Assembly (NCBI GenBank): GCA_040219575.1
Contig: JAVJSD010000029.1
Span: 1-39,076 of the forward strand
DNA: 39,076 nucleotides
Direction of reading: 5' to 3'
Origin: JAVJSD01 sp040219575
GTDB taxonomy: Bacteria; Planctomycetota; Planctomycetia; Pirellulales; Pirellulaceae
Made by a program: the position numbers and the translations under genes. This document shows, piece after piece, positions 30,918-38,970 of the stretch. Below the pieces are notes generated by a model. The model did no database searches. It worked only from the letters and a program-made list of their open reading frames with translations, and was not told the DNA's origin. The stretch's first letter is position 1. Every line of letters begins with the position of its first letter.

Positions 30918-32357
30918 ATGGCCGAGCAACTGGTAGTTCTGGGAGGCGGTCCCGGGGGATACGCCGCCGCGTTCCTGGCGGCGGACGAGGGTATGCAGGT
31001 GACGCTCGTCGAGGCCGACCCGCGGCTCGGCGGAACCTGCCTGCTGCGCGGCTGCATTCCCTCCAAGGCCCTGCTGCACGTCGCCCGCGTGCTGTCGGAG
31101 GTCGACGAACTCCGCGCCGATTGGGGCATCGAACTCGAGCCGTACTCCAAGGAGAAGCTCCAGATCGAGAAGCTGCGCGAGCGGAAGGAGAAGGTCATCA
31201 CGACGCTCTCCGGCGGCCTCAAGCAACTCGCCAAACGCCGCAAGGTGAACGTGATCCACGCCCGCGGCGTGCTGGAGAACTCGACCACGCTGCGACTGGA
31301 AGGCGACGACGACTCCATTCCCGAGGGCGGCCGACTGGAGTTCGAGCATTTGATCCTCGCCACGGGCTCGACGCCCGCCATGCCCGGCGCCTTCAACATC
31401 GGCACCGATCGCGTGATGGACTCGACGGGCGCTTTGCAACTGGCCGATCTGCCGGAGACGATGCTGGTCATCGGCGGCGGCTATATCGGCCTGGAGATGG
31501 GCACCGTCTACGCCTCGCTGGGCACCAAGGTGTCGGTGGTGGAATTGCTCGACGGCCTTCTAATGGGAGCCGACCGCGACTTGGTCAAGCCGTTGCAAAA
31601 ACGCCTCAACACGCTGTTCGGCGAACGCATTTTCTTGAACACCAAAGTCGGCTCGCTGAGCGACGTGGGCGAGCAAGTGGAAGTCACCTTCGAGGGCCCT
31701 GGCAAGTACGGCACCGAACGGTTCGACCGCGTGCTGGTCTCTGTCGGCCGCCGGCCCAACACGCAAGGCATCGGCCTGGAGAACACGCAGGTCGAACTCA
31801 CCGAACGTGGCTTTGTGAAAATCGATCGCAAGCAACGCACCGCCGATCCGCACATCCTGGCCATCGGCGACGTGGCGGGCGAACCGATGCTGGCCCACAA
31901 GGCCACGCACGAGGGCCGCGTGGCGGTCGAGGCCCTGCTCGGCAAACCGGCCGAGTTCGACAAGCAGGCGATTCCCGCGGTGGTGTTCACCGACCCGGAG
32001 ATCGCCTGGGCCGGCCTGACCGAGGAAGACGCCAAGAAGCAGGGCCGCAACGTCGAGGTGGCCGTCTACCCCTGGGCGGCCAGCGGCCGCGCTCAGGCGC
32101 TGGGCCGCACCGACGGCCTGACCAAGTGGATCGTCGATCCCGAGACCGACCGTGTATTGGGCTGCGGCCTGGTCGGCCCCGGCGCCGGCGAGTTGATCGC
32201 CGAGGCGGTGCTGGCCATCGAGATGGGCTGCGAGGTCCGCGACGTGGCCGAAACCGTCCACCCCCACCCCACCCTCAGCGAAACGCTGATGAACGCCTCC
32301 GAAGTCCACTTCGGCACCGCCACCGAGATCTACAAACCGAAACGCACGCGGGCCTGA
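30918..32357 (+). CDS. lpdA: Dihydrolipoyl dehydrogenase
   Basis: 479 aa flavoprotein that reoxidises dihydrolipoamide with NAD+ in 2-oxoacid dehydrogenase complexes or the glycine cleavage system. FAD motif GGGPGGYAAAFLAADEG at 9-25, redox-active disulfide C41/C46 in GGTCLLRGCIPSK, NAD motif VIGGGYIGLEMG near 190, ILAIGDVAGEPMLAHKA for the FAD pyrophosphate, and the C-terminal catalytic His in HPHPTLSE. The ATG at 30918 is chosen because the FAD motif follows directly; a GTG at 30867 would add 17 unrelated residues. No E1 or E2 genes adjoin it. It converges with parE 39 bp downstream. Confidence 0.93.
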   Translation: MAEQLVVLGGGPGGYAAAFLAADEGMQVTLVEADPRLGGTCLLRGCIPSKALLHVARVLSEVDELRADWGIELEPYSKEKLQIEKLRERKEKVITTLSGGLKQLAKRRKVNVIHARGVLENSTTLRLEGDDDSIPEGGRLEFEHLILATGSTPAMPGAFNIGTDRVMDSTGALQLADLPETMLVIGGGYIGLEMGTVYASLGTKVSVVELLDGLLMGADRDLVKPLQKRLNTLFGERIFLNTKVGSLSDVGEQVEVTFEGPGKYGTERFDRVLVSVGRRPNTQGIGLENTQVELTERGFVKIDRKQRTADPHILAIGDVAGEPMLAHKATHEGRVAVEALLGKPAEFDKQAIPAVVFTDPEIAWAGLTEEDAKKQGRNVEVAVYPWAASGRAQALGRTDGLTKWIVDPETDRVLGCGLVGPGAGELIAEAVLAIEMGCEVRDVAETVHPHPTLSETLMNASEVHFGTATEIYKPKRTRA

Positions 32358-32396
32358 CCGTGTCGCAGGCTCGCAGCCCGCGAATCAAACGCAACA

Positions 32397-32765
32397 TCAA
32401 AATGCGCGATACTCGGGCGGCAGGTGCTTCGGGAGGTCCATGCTGTCGTGCAGGACGCGGCCGATTTCGATGCAATTCTTTGCGACTGAGCGGTAGATCA
32501 GGAAATGACGTGGGCGGCGGACGCGGCCGATCGACTTGTCGATCCGACGGCGGCTGTGAAAGAGATGATACGATCGTGCGCCGTCGGCAAGCTCTTCGCG
32601 ATTGGTGCTTCCCGGCCGCTGTGGATCTTCGGCGAGATCGACGATGGCCTGCACGAGCAGTGCTTCATACCGTCGTCGCGCCGGCTCCCCAAAGTGTTCG
32701 TGCGTCCATTCCAGGATCGACGTAACGTCTTCTTCGGCCGCCGGCGAGAGCGTGAATTGCGGCAT
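32397..32765 (-). CDS. parE: RelE/ParE-superfamily toxin
   Basis: 122 aa. FTLSPAAEEDVTSILEWT at the N-terminus is the usual opening helix pair of ParE toxins, and RRPRHFLIYRSVAKNCIEIGRVLHDSMDL is the C-terminal beta-sheet with the conserved Y-R and R-V-L-H motifs. ParE toxins poison DNA gyrase; relatives of the RelE type cut mRNA, and sequence alone does not decide. Longer than the common 95-105 aa because of an insert in the middle. It starts 5 bp after the antitoxin stop, so the two are one operon. Confidence 0.85.
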   Translation of the reverse strand: MPQFTLSPAAEEDVTSILEWTHEHFGEPARRRYEALLVQAIVDLAEDPQRPGSTNREELADGARSYHLFHSRRRIDKSIGRVRRPRHFLIYRSVAKNCIEIGRVLHDSMDLPKHLPPEYRAF

Positions 32766-32770
32766 GGGAT

Positions 32771-33070
32771 TCAGTCAGTTTGCCGCCGGTCGACGGACTT
32801 CCCAGCGCGGCGGCCGAGTTTGGCGATATGACCGGCCAGTCGCCCCTCGCTGGACAGGTCGATGCCCCTTCCCTGGTCAATTTGATCGAAACCCTCGCTC
32901 GCCAGAGTTCGCAAGAAGGCCAGGAGTTCCTGGTCCTGCGTCGTACTCTGCTCCAACAAGCGAAGACCCGCCCGCAGCACTTCACTCGCATTCTTGTATC
33001 GCCCTGAGGCGACGAGTTGTTCGACAAAGTCAAAGTAGTGCTGCGTCAGATTGATATTCTTGGTGGGCAT
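32771..33070 (-). CDS. parD: ParD-type ribbon-helix-helix antitoxin
   Basis: 99 aa. The N-terminus NINLTQHYFDFVEQLVASGRYKNASEVLRAGLRLLE is the ParD ribbon-helix-helix DNA-binding domain (residues about 5-40, quoted in short: NASEVLRAGLRLLE). The C-terminal half wraps the toxin. It represses its own promoter, as known for parDE. GGAAGG lies 6 nt before the ATG. Upstream at 33087-33109, alternating GATTC/GAATC half-sites probably form the operator. Confidence 0.85.
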   Translation of the reverse strand: MPTKNINLTQHYFDFVEQLVASGRYKNASEVLRAGLRLLEQSTTQDQELLAFLRTLASEGFDQIDQGRGIDLSSEGRLAGHIAKLGRRAGKSVDRRQTD

Positions 33071-33086
33071 AGGAGCCTTCCACTTC

Positions 33087-33109
33087 GATTCACTCGAATC
33101 ATTCGATTC
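33087..33109 (-). promoter_or_regulatory. Probable parD operator with alternating half-sites
   Basis: GATTC (33087-33091), GAATC (33096-33100) and GATTC (33105-33109) alternate with 4-bp spacers, so two overlapping inverted repeats share the middle half-site. The site lies 17-39 bp before the parD ATG, where ParD-type repressors bind. A further palindrome TTGGCAA-GAA-TTGCCAA lies at 33145-33161. Confidence 0.5.
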
Positions 33110-33678
33110 ATCTCAAATCACCGACGTTCTGAATTCTAACTTAGTTGGCAAGAATTGCCAATTTCGGCAGTGGGCCGGGTTAGCCGCAAGAACCAGGAGC
33201 ATTCGGCGTCTGGTAAGCGCGGGCGAACCAGTTGTCGAGGTCGCGGTCGACGTCTGCAATGGGCGAGGCATGACGCGCTGACGATTCACGGTCAGCGGAT
33301 GGTTGGACGCTCCGATTCGCAGTTTGCCGCCTGTCAGTCGGAACAGCGAGCACTGGTGACGCCCCAGCCTTCTCGGCTTCTCGTAAAGTTAGCCGCCGCC
33401 CACTACTTCGGAGTCATCGTGCTGTGGCCGCGCACCTCTGCCGAAGCGACGGCATTGTTGTTGGTGAACCTGGCGATCGCGCTTCTGCCTGTCGAGCCCT
33501 TGGCAGGCAAACCTTGCTCCGCCCAAGAACCCGGAGCGCGTCTTCGCGAGGGCTGGATCTGACGAAAACTGTGGAAGAACTGCTTTCGCCTCGGTTTATC
33601 CATTGAGATCGGCCATAATCAAGGGGCGGTGGTTGTGTACTCTGCGAGCATCCTCCGGGGCATCCTGGGAGATCCATC
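33110..33678. other. 569-bp region without a supported gene
   Basis: It contains the palindrome at 33145-33161 and a 6-bp hairpin TGCCTG/CAGGCA at 33486-33509. Open frames on both strands lack family motifs or consistent third-position GC. It may be decayed coding DNA, but I could not recognise a source. Confidence 0.4.
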
Positions 33679-34620
33679 ATGCGAACCATGGGCGCGACTC
33701 TCTGTTTGTGCTGGTTGACCTCGACGCCGCTCTGCGGGCAAGAGGGCGGCTCGAACGTCGACATCCCCCGCAGCATTCGAGCCTTCAAGACTGAAGATGA
33801 ATATGGCCGCCGAGCGGCGGCCTACCGCCTCGCCAAAGTCGGCCCGGAAGCGATCCCCGCACTCATCGAGGCGATCCAGCACAAGTTGGGAGATGTCCGC
33901 AGTGCTGCTTCGCTGGCCCTCGAGCGTATCGGCCCGCCGGCCGAACCGGCGCTGATCGACGCGCTGGGGAAGACTCGCTCGCTGGCCCGAGCGTCGGTCG
34001 CCCGCACGCTTCGCAACATCGGCCCCTCCGCAGGCGCCGTTCCCGCGCTGGTCCAGACGCTCAAGGAAGACAGCTACTCCTATACCCGCAGCGCGGCGGC
34101 CGAAGCCCTGGCGCGAGTCGGGCCGCAGGCCAAGGCTGCGATTCCCGCGCTGATGGAAGCGCTGCGAGACGACGCGAAGGAAGTCCGCAAGGCGTCGGCA
34201 GGGGCGCTGGGCGCGATCGGGCCCGACGCCGAAGTCGCCGTTCCCCTTTTGATCGAGTTGCTGCGCGACGACGAGAAGGCGGTGCGCAGCGAGGCCGCTC
34301 ACGGCCTGGCCGGCATCGGTCCCAAAGCCAGCACCGCCACGGCCGGTCTCGTCGACGCGTTCGACGACGAGTACCTGTTCGCCCGGGTGTGGGCCGTCCG
34401 CGCTCTCGGCCGCATCGGCCCTGAAGCGAAGGCCGCCGTGCCCGCCATGATCACGTTGCTCGAGACCGACGTACCGTTCGTCGGCGAGGAAACCGTGAAG
34501 GCTCTCGGGGAGATCGGTCCTGGCGCCAATGCGGCGCTGCCGGCCCTAAAGCGGTTGCTCGACGACAAGCGACTCGGCACGCTCGCCGCCAGCGCCATCC
34601 GCAAGATCGACCAACCGTAG
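33679..34620 (+). CDS. Secreted HEAT-repeat (PBS-lyase-type) protein
   Basis: 313 aa. Residues 1-20 form a short export signal (MRTMGATLCLCWLTSTPLCG). The rest is about eight HEAT repeats of 35-39 residues with the phrase A-x-x-L-x-x-[IV]-GP-x-A at each turn (for example RLAKVGPEAIPALI, EALARVGPQAKAAIPALM, ALGRIGPEAKAAVPAMI). This is a rod-like protein-binding solenoid without catalytic residues. A GGGAG site lies 8 nt before the ATG. It resembles the HEAT part of the 801-aa protein in the same window, but without the SHD1 and WD40 parts. Confidence 0.85.
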   Translation: MRTMGATLCLCWLTSTPLCGQEGGSNVDIPRSIRAFKTEDEYGRRAAAYRLAKVGPEAIPALIEAIQHKLGDVRSAASLALERIGPPAEPALIDALGKTRSLARASVARTLRNIGPSAGAVPALVQTLKEDSYSYTRSAAAEALARVGPQAKAAIPALMEALRDDAKEVRKASAGALGAIGPDAEVAVPLLIELLRDDEKAVRSEAAHGLAGIGPKASTATAGLVDAFDDEYLFARVWAVRALGRIGPEAKAAVPAMITLLETDVPFVGEETVKALGEIGPGANAALPALKRLLDDKRLGTLAASAIRKIDQP

Positions 34621-34684
34621 CGTTCACTTCGAGAGCGACAAGCAGTCCAGAGTCGATCGTGCTGCGTTATCGCCAGGATTTCGG

Positions 34685-34757
34685 GTAGCAGAAGTCGTGA
34701 GACTTCTCGAACTGCAGTCGTTGTACGGAATTTCCGAACTCTCACGAGTTCGGCTAC
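34685..34757. repeat. GTAG-hairpin BIME between convergent genes
   Basis: The left arm is GTAG then AGAAGTC-GTGA-GACTTCT; the right arm is CGAACTC-TCAC-GAGTTCG then GCTAC. The stems differ from other copies at several positions yet keep pairing. It lies between the 3' ends of the HEAT gene and the 605-aa gene, 64 bp and 25 bp away. Confidence 0.8.
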
Positions 34758-34782
34758 CCAAATATCAAGTCGTCACAAAGCA

Positions 34783-36600
34783 CTAGCGATTCCAGGGCAT
34801 CTGCATTACGGGCGCGTTGGCGTAGCGCCGCGTGCCGAGATTGAGGCGGCTGCCTGCTCCCGGGGCGAGATGCACGGTGATATGGTTCGCGTCCAGTTCG
34901 CGAGGCTCGCCGTCGTCTACCGCGACCGACGTGAACTGATGCTCGCCGTAGCCGCCCGCCTGCACGACGACCGTGCGCGACTGGAGCTGGTTTGTGTTGA
35001 CGAGCGTCACGCCGACGCGGTCCGCGGTCATCGCATCGACCAGCGCGGCCACGTCGTCGGGAACACCGGCTCGCCGCCGCTCGGGGTCGAAATACCGCAG
35101 GCGGCACGTCAGCGGCGCGCCGACTTTGCCGGGATGCAGCCCGCCCAGCATCAGTTGAATCAGGGAGGTCACGCTGGCCGGGTTGAGTTTCATCGGGTCG
35201 TCGGCCAGGCGGGTGTCGGGCGTCGTCGTGTCCTCGTCGATCGCCTGCACCTGACGGCGGATGCGTGAGAAATCGGCCCGCATCGCTTGCTCGGGATAGG
35301 CGGCGTTCTTCCCCTCGAGGTACGCCAGCCAACGGTTGCCTCCCACCCGTTCGCGGTCTTCGGCCGACATCGAGAGGTAGTAGAGGTGCAGCGCGTTGTG
35401 GTTGTACTTCTGCGGCCGATAGGCGTACCAACCCTGGTCGCCGTACATGGTGGGATACATCATCCGGCCGTCGATTTGTTTGGCGTTCGAATTCACCACG
35501 TCGATTTGCCGTCGCCACGGCTGGAGATATTTGTCGTCGCCGGTCAGCAGGTAAGCATTGGCGAAGCCGGTGAATCCCTTGTGGTGCTGGTTGCGGTGCA
35601 CGGTGCTGCCGTCCTGCGGAACCTCGACGCTGAAGCCCCAGCCGTACACGCCGCCGTACCATTTGCCGTCCGCCTCGCCGCCGATTGCGCCGTCGAGGCC
35701 GATGTTGGTCGGGATCAAGTAGCCGTTTTGCTCCATGCGATCGCGCCAGGCGTCGACGTACTCCAGCAGCCAGTCGCGGTATTTCTTCTCGCCCGAGAGC
35801 GCGTAGGCGTTGTAGGCCAGCGAAGTGGCTTGCAAGTTGAGCGGGTTGTCGCCCGCCACGTCGTTGTAGTCCTTGAAATGGGCCACCATCTGCTCATAGT
35901 TCTCTTCGCCGTGGCCCGGGTGGAAGCGGTTTTCGATTTCGATCGGGTCGCCGGCCCAGTCGAGTCCCGTCGCCTTGCGGAGCATCGGCCCGCGGCTGCC
36001 GTTGATCATGCTGCGGATGATCTTGTGTTGCGGATCGTAATTCGGCGCGCCGGGATCCTCGTTCATGTAGAAGCCGGCGAACCGCCGCACGCGCTGGCCC
36101 AGCAGCAGGTCGTCCGGATCGGAGAGCCCCTGCAGGTTGAACACGGTCAGTCCTTCGCCATGGTGCAGCCAGTCGAACTTGACGCAGAACTCCTTGTAGT
36201 ACATTCCGTCGCGGGCGAACGGCACTTCCGTCGTCCTGGCCTCGGTGTACTGCCGCAGATGGCCCTCCCAGGCGTGTTTGACCATTCTGAGCACATCGTC
36301 GTGGCCGCCAAGGGCGTGGATCAGCGGCCAGTCGTTGCAGTTCTCGATGGCGTCGTCCGGTCCGTCGTCGCCTCCCCAGCGTTCGACGCACAGCAGGTAG
36401 CCGCGCTCGTCGAAATAACGCTCGAAGAATTTGCGGCAGGCCGCCGCATTGGCCCGCAACAACTCCCGCTCCAAGAGCGCCCAAGCCGGCGGCGGCAGCG
36501 GTGCGTCGATCTCGATGACCGCTTCTTCCGCTGAGAGCGATTGCGAACGAAATGCGGACGCGGTCAGGATTAGCAAGAAACAGAGACCGAGGCGGCGCAC
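34783..36600 (-). CDS. Large secreted protein of unknown function, alpha-barrel hydrolase-like
   Basis: 605 aa with a signal peptide (MRRLGLCFLLILTASAF..., cleavage near SLSAEE). The body is rich in aromatic residues and helical, with repeated phrases such as ENCNDWPLIHALGGHDDVLRM, SLAYNAYALSGEKKYRDWLLEYVDAW and GFANAYLLTGDDKYLQPWRRQIDVV, spaced like the helix pairs of an (alpha/alpha)6 barrel. Such folds occur in glycosidases and polysaccharide lyases. The last 120 residues look like a beta-sandwich. I could not name the family or a catalytic pair, so enzyme activity is inference. It stands alone between two BIMEs. Confidence 0.8.
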   Translation of the reverse strand: MRRLGLCFLLILTASAFRSQSLSAEEAVIEIDAPLPPPAWALLERELLRANAAACRKFFERYFDERGYLLCVERWGGDDGPDDAIENCNDWPLIHALGGHDDVLRMVKHAWEGHLRQYTEARTTEVPFARDGMYYKEFCVKFDWLHHGEGLTVFNLQGLSDPDDLLLGQRVRRFAGFYMNEDPGAPNYDPQHKIIRSMINGSRGPMLRKATGLDWAGDPIEIENRFHPGHGEENYEQMVAHFKDYNDVAGDNPLNLQATSLAYNAYALSGEKKYRDWLLEYVDAWRDRMEQNGYLIPTNIGLDGAIGGEADGKWYGGVYGWGFSVEVPQDGSTVHRNQHHKGFTGFANAYLLTGDDKYLQPWRRQIDVVNSNAKQIDGRMMYPTMYGDQGWYAYRPQKYNHNALHLYYLSMSAEDRERVGGNRWLAYLEGKNAAYPEQAMRADFSRIRRQVQAIDEDTTTPDTRLADDPMKLNPASVTSLIQLMLGGLHPGKVGAPLTCRLRYFDPERRRAGVPDDVAALVDAMTADRVGVTLVNTNQLQSRTVVVQAGGYGEHQFTSVAVDDGEPRELDANHITVHLAPGAGSRLNLGTRRYANAPVMQMPWNR

Positions 36601-36737
36601 GGCGGGCTCCTCTCGAACAGGCGGGATGGGAACGTGCGGGTTGATTGCAGGTGGGAGTTTGCAGTGTAATCGAGGAACTCGGCCGTTGCATCTTTCGGGC
36701 GCTGCACGAAACCTCGGACGCCCATCACGTTGTAGTG

Positions 36738-36800
36738 GTAGCGGAAGTCGCCAGACATCCGAGTGTTCACGTTCAGCGGAATTCTGGCGAACTGCGCTAC
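36738..36800. repeat. GTAG-hairpin BIME, decayed GCCA-loop copy
   Basis: GTAG then CGGAAGTC-GCCA-GACATCCG (one mismatch); the right arm CGGAATTC-TGGC-GAACTGCG then CTAC is partly unpaired. It lies in the divergent space between the 605-aa gene and the solute-binding gene, 53 bp before the latter's ATG, so it may sit between promoter and gene. Confidence 0.7.
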
Positions 36801-36852
36801 GAAAAGCCGCTCACTGCGTAGGGCGCTCAATCGGTAATTCCCGGAGATCGAC

Positions 36853-38229
36853 ATGGCGGCACGAATTGGTGTGATCGCACTGCTGCTGTTGGCGGCCGGA
36901 GCGATTGGGGCCTCGTATGTGTTTCTGAAATCGGAACCGCCGATTCCGCCCGGCCGCGAAGAGGTGGTCTTCTGGCACTTTTGGGGCGGGGCCGATCGCG
37001 ACGTCGTCGAAGGCGTCGTACGGCGTTTCAACAAATCGCAAGACCGCTACTTTGTGCGGGCCGTGGCGATGCCGGGCAACAACCTGGATGTGAAACTCTT
37101 TCTGTCCGTCAGCGGCGGCGATCCGCCTGATCTGGTGAACCAGGACGATCCGATCGTCGCGGATTGGGCCGCCCGCGGGGCGCTCACGCCGATCGACGAA
37201 CTCGCCTCCCCCGAGGAGATGGAGCAATTGCACGCCTGGCTGTTCCCCGCCGCGCGGCGTCTCACCGAGTACGACGGACGCATGTACGGTCTCTGCAACG
37301 GTCTCGACATCCGCGCGTTGTATTACAACCGCACGCTGCTTCAGGAGTACGGACTCGGCCCCCCGCAAACACTCGCCGAACTGGACCAGATCGCGGCCAA
37401 GGTTTCCGAGGTGGACGATCGCGGGCGAATCGTTCGCGCCGGATACCTGCCCAACCCGGATCGCCTGTGGGCCTGGGGAGTCGTGTTCGGCGGTGAATTC
37501 CACGACGCGTCTACCGGCCGCGTGACCGTCGACAACCCGCCGATTGAAAACGCGCTTCAGTGGATGGTTGGATACAGTCGCCGCTTCGGCGCCAGCGAGG
37601 TGGCGAACTTTCGACCGGGCGGACAGACGTTGCCCGGCAAGACGTTCGCGCTGCTGCCGTTGACGGAGTCCTCACCGCACGGACCGTATGCGGCGATCAT
37701 GGATGGTCAATGGCACGTCCGCGAACTGACCGAGTCACAGACGGCAAGACGTGAGAAGGGCCTGCCCGTCGCCGAGTACGGGGTCTGTCCGCTGCCGCCG
37801 CCGCCGGGAGGCCGCCGGCGGGCCGGTTGGGTCAACGGCAACTTCTTCCTGGTCCCTCGCGGCGCGGATCAGCCCGAGGGAGCGTGGGAGTTCATGAAGT
37901 TCTGGAGCGGCTTCGGCGGCCAGGAATTCGCGGCTGCGAAAACCTGCGTGGACGGGGGTTGGATTCCGGTTTCGCAACAGGTGGTCGACCAACCGGCGTT
38001 CCAAACGTACCTGACAGCGCAACCGCTGTTCGCCGAGTTCGTCGCCCTGGCCGGCAGCGAGAACCAACTGCCCATCCCCGTCATTCCCGGCGCGCCGTTC
38101 TTCAAAGACGAGATGAACAACACCGCTTCGCACGCGATGCTCTATCCGGCCGAGCCGGTCGCCCCGCAACTCGAAGCCGCCGCCCGTCGCATCGAGGCGC
38201 ACCTGGCGCGACAGAATGGCGAAGAATGA
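36853..38229 (+). CDS. Extracellular solute-binding protein (ABC, family 1-like)
   Basis: 458 aa. A hydrophobic N-terminal segment (residues 5-25) acts as signal or membrane anchor; there is no lipobox cysteine. The mature start VVFWHFWGGADRDVVEGVVRRFN is the classical opening of family 1 sugar-binding proteins, followed by GGDPPDLVNQDDPIVADWAARG, YGLCNGLDIRALYYNRTLL and the C-terminal EGAWEFMKFWSG. It would capture an oligosaccharide or similar for an ABC importer. No permease or ATPase gene is downstream within the window; instead a BIME follows. A GGAG site lies 6 nt before the ATG. Confidence 0.87.
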   Translation: MAARIGVIALLLLAAGAIGASYVFLKSEPPIPPGREEVVFWHFWGGADRDVVEGVVRRFNKSQDRYFVRAVAMPGNNLDVKLFLSVSGGDPPDLVNQDDPIVADWAARGALTPIDELASPEEMEQLHAWLFPAARRLTEYDGRMYGLCNGLDIRALYYNRTLLQEYGLGPPQTLAELDQIAAKVSEVDDRGRIVRAGYLPNPDRLWAWGVVFGGEFHDASTGRVTVDNPPIENALQWMVGYSRRFGASEVANFRPGGQTLPGKTFALLPLTESSPHGPYAAIMDGQWHVRELTESQTARREKGLPVAEYGVCPLPPPPGGRRRAGWVNGNFFLVPRGADQPEGAWEFMKFWSGFGGQEFAAAKTCVDGGWIPVSQQVVDQPAFQTYLTAQPLFAEFVALAGSENQLPIPVIPGAPFFKDEMNNTASHAMLYPAEPVAPQLEAAARRIEAHLARQNGEE

Positions 38230-38535
38230 CGGACAACCGCCGAGATCACCGAGGACTTCGAGCGGCCTACTGGCCGCAACGAAAAACGGGAATATGAGGA
38301 AACGGAGAAAACGGAGGAGAAGGTTGAACAATCATGTCGGCGATCGCGCCGCGGTGACTCCGGAATGATCTCACCATCTCGCTTCGGGCGGAACCGTCTT
38401 CCAACGATTCCGGTCTAAGCTTTGTCCGGAAACTGCGTAGCGGAAGTCGTGAGACTTCCGACAGCATCGCGAATGAGGAACTCTCACGAGTTCCGCTACA
38501 TATTAAATTGACCGGTCTGCGTTTCCAGACGGAGC
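38230..38535. other. 306-bp gap holding copy C of the BIME/MITE-like unit
   Basis: A hairpin GCGGCC-TACT-GGCCGC near 38260-38275 follows the solute-binding gene, without a T-run. An unusually good GGAGGAG at about 38313-38319 precedes an ATG with only seven codons; this may be a remnant. The rest is the repeat unit. Confidence 0.45.
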
Positions 38536-38538
38536 CTA
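38416..38538. repeat. GTAG-hairpin BIME in a MITE-like unit, copy C
   Basis: Core 38437-38499 matches copy B almost throughout. Terminal inverted repeats: TAAGCTTTGTCCGGAAAC at 38416-38433 and GTTTCCAGACGGAGCCTA at 38521-38538. The final CTA of the unit is the complement of the TAG stop codon of the next gene (minus strand), so the repeat end provides that gene's stop. Confidence 0.88.
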
Positions 38539-38832
38539 GTTCAGCGCGCAGATTAGCCCCGCCAGCGCAAGCGTCATGGCGATCGCGCCGAAGATGCGTT
38601 TCTTCGCGCCCGAGGACAGCATGGCGACGGCGAGCAAGACGATCGCCGCGGGAATCACCACGGATGCCGATTTCGTCCAGGGATCAATTGCGTCCCAACC
38701 GCCCTCCCTCGGCCGCAGGAGGTTGGCAATCGCAAGCAAGCCGGCGACACCGCCGCAAGCCATCACGAACCAAGCCGCAAGGCGGTGCTGTTTTTCGACT
38801 GGAGGGGATTCGGGCGTTGTCGGTGCTGCCAT
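38536..38832 (-). CDS. Small two- to three-pass membrane protein
   Basis: 98 aa from the ATG at 38832 (MAAPTTPESPPVEK), which has AGGA 6 nt upstream. Three hydrophobic stretches: LAAWFVMACGGVAGLLAIAN, SVVIPAAIVLLAVAML and IFGAIAMTLALAGLICAL. The protein ends in LICALN and the stop codon lies in the terminal repeat of the BIME unit, so the original C-terminus may have been changed by that insertion. A longer open frame upstream belongs to the IS110 side and is not coding. Function unknown. Confidence 0.68.
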   Translation of the reverse strand: MAAPTTPESPPVEKQHRLAAWFVMACGGVAGLLAIANLLRPREGGWDAIDPWTKSASVVIPAAIVLLAVAMLSSGAKKRIFGAIAMTLALAGLICALN

Positions 38833-38924
38833 CGTCGTTCCTGAAGCCGTAGGCCGAAAACATGGGTGGGATCGAAAGAGAGACCTGCACCGCAGCGTGA
38901 CAGTCCTTGAATTCGTGGTAGACC

Positions 38925-38945
38925 TTGGTGTTGTACAAACGCCAA
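38925..38945 (+). ncRNA. Hairpin in the 5' non-coding end of an IS110-family element; possible part of a bridge RNA
   Basis: TTGGTGTT (38925-38932) pairs with AACGCCAA (38938-38945) with one G-U pair and a 5-nt loop GTACA. It ends 25 bp before the transposase ATG. In IS110-group elements this non-coding end produces the bridge RNA that guides recombination. Only about 138 bp separate the transposase ATG from the neighbouring gene's start, so a full-length RNA would be short or extend into that gene's leader. This is a candidate only. Confidence 0.3.
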
Positions 38946-38970
38946 ATTCTCCACAAAAGGAAACCAAGTC

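Noticed and set aside
30719..32725. 668-codon plus-strand frame across lpd
   Set aside because: Overlaps the well-supported lpd gene in another frame and continues through parE on the other strand; no motif.
38260..38275. Terminator after the solute-binding gene
   Set aside because: The 6-bp GCGGCC hairpin is followed by A-rich, not T-rich, sequence.
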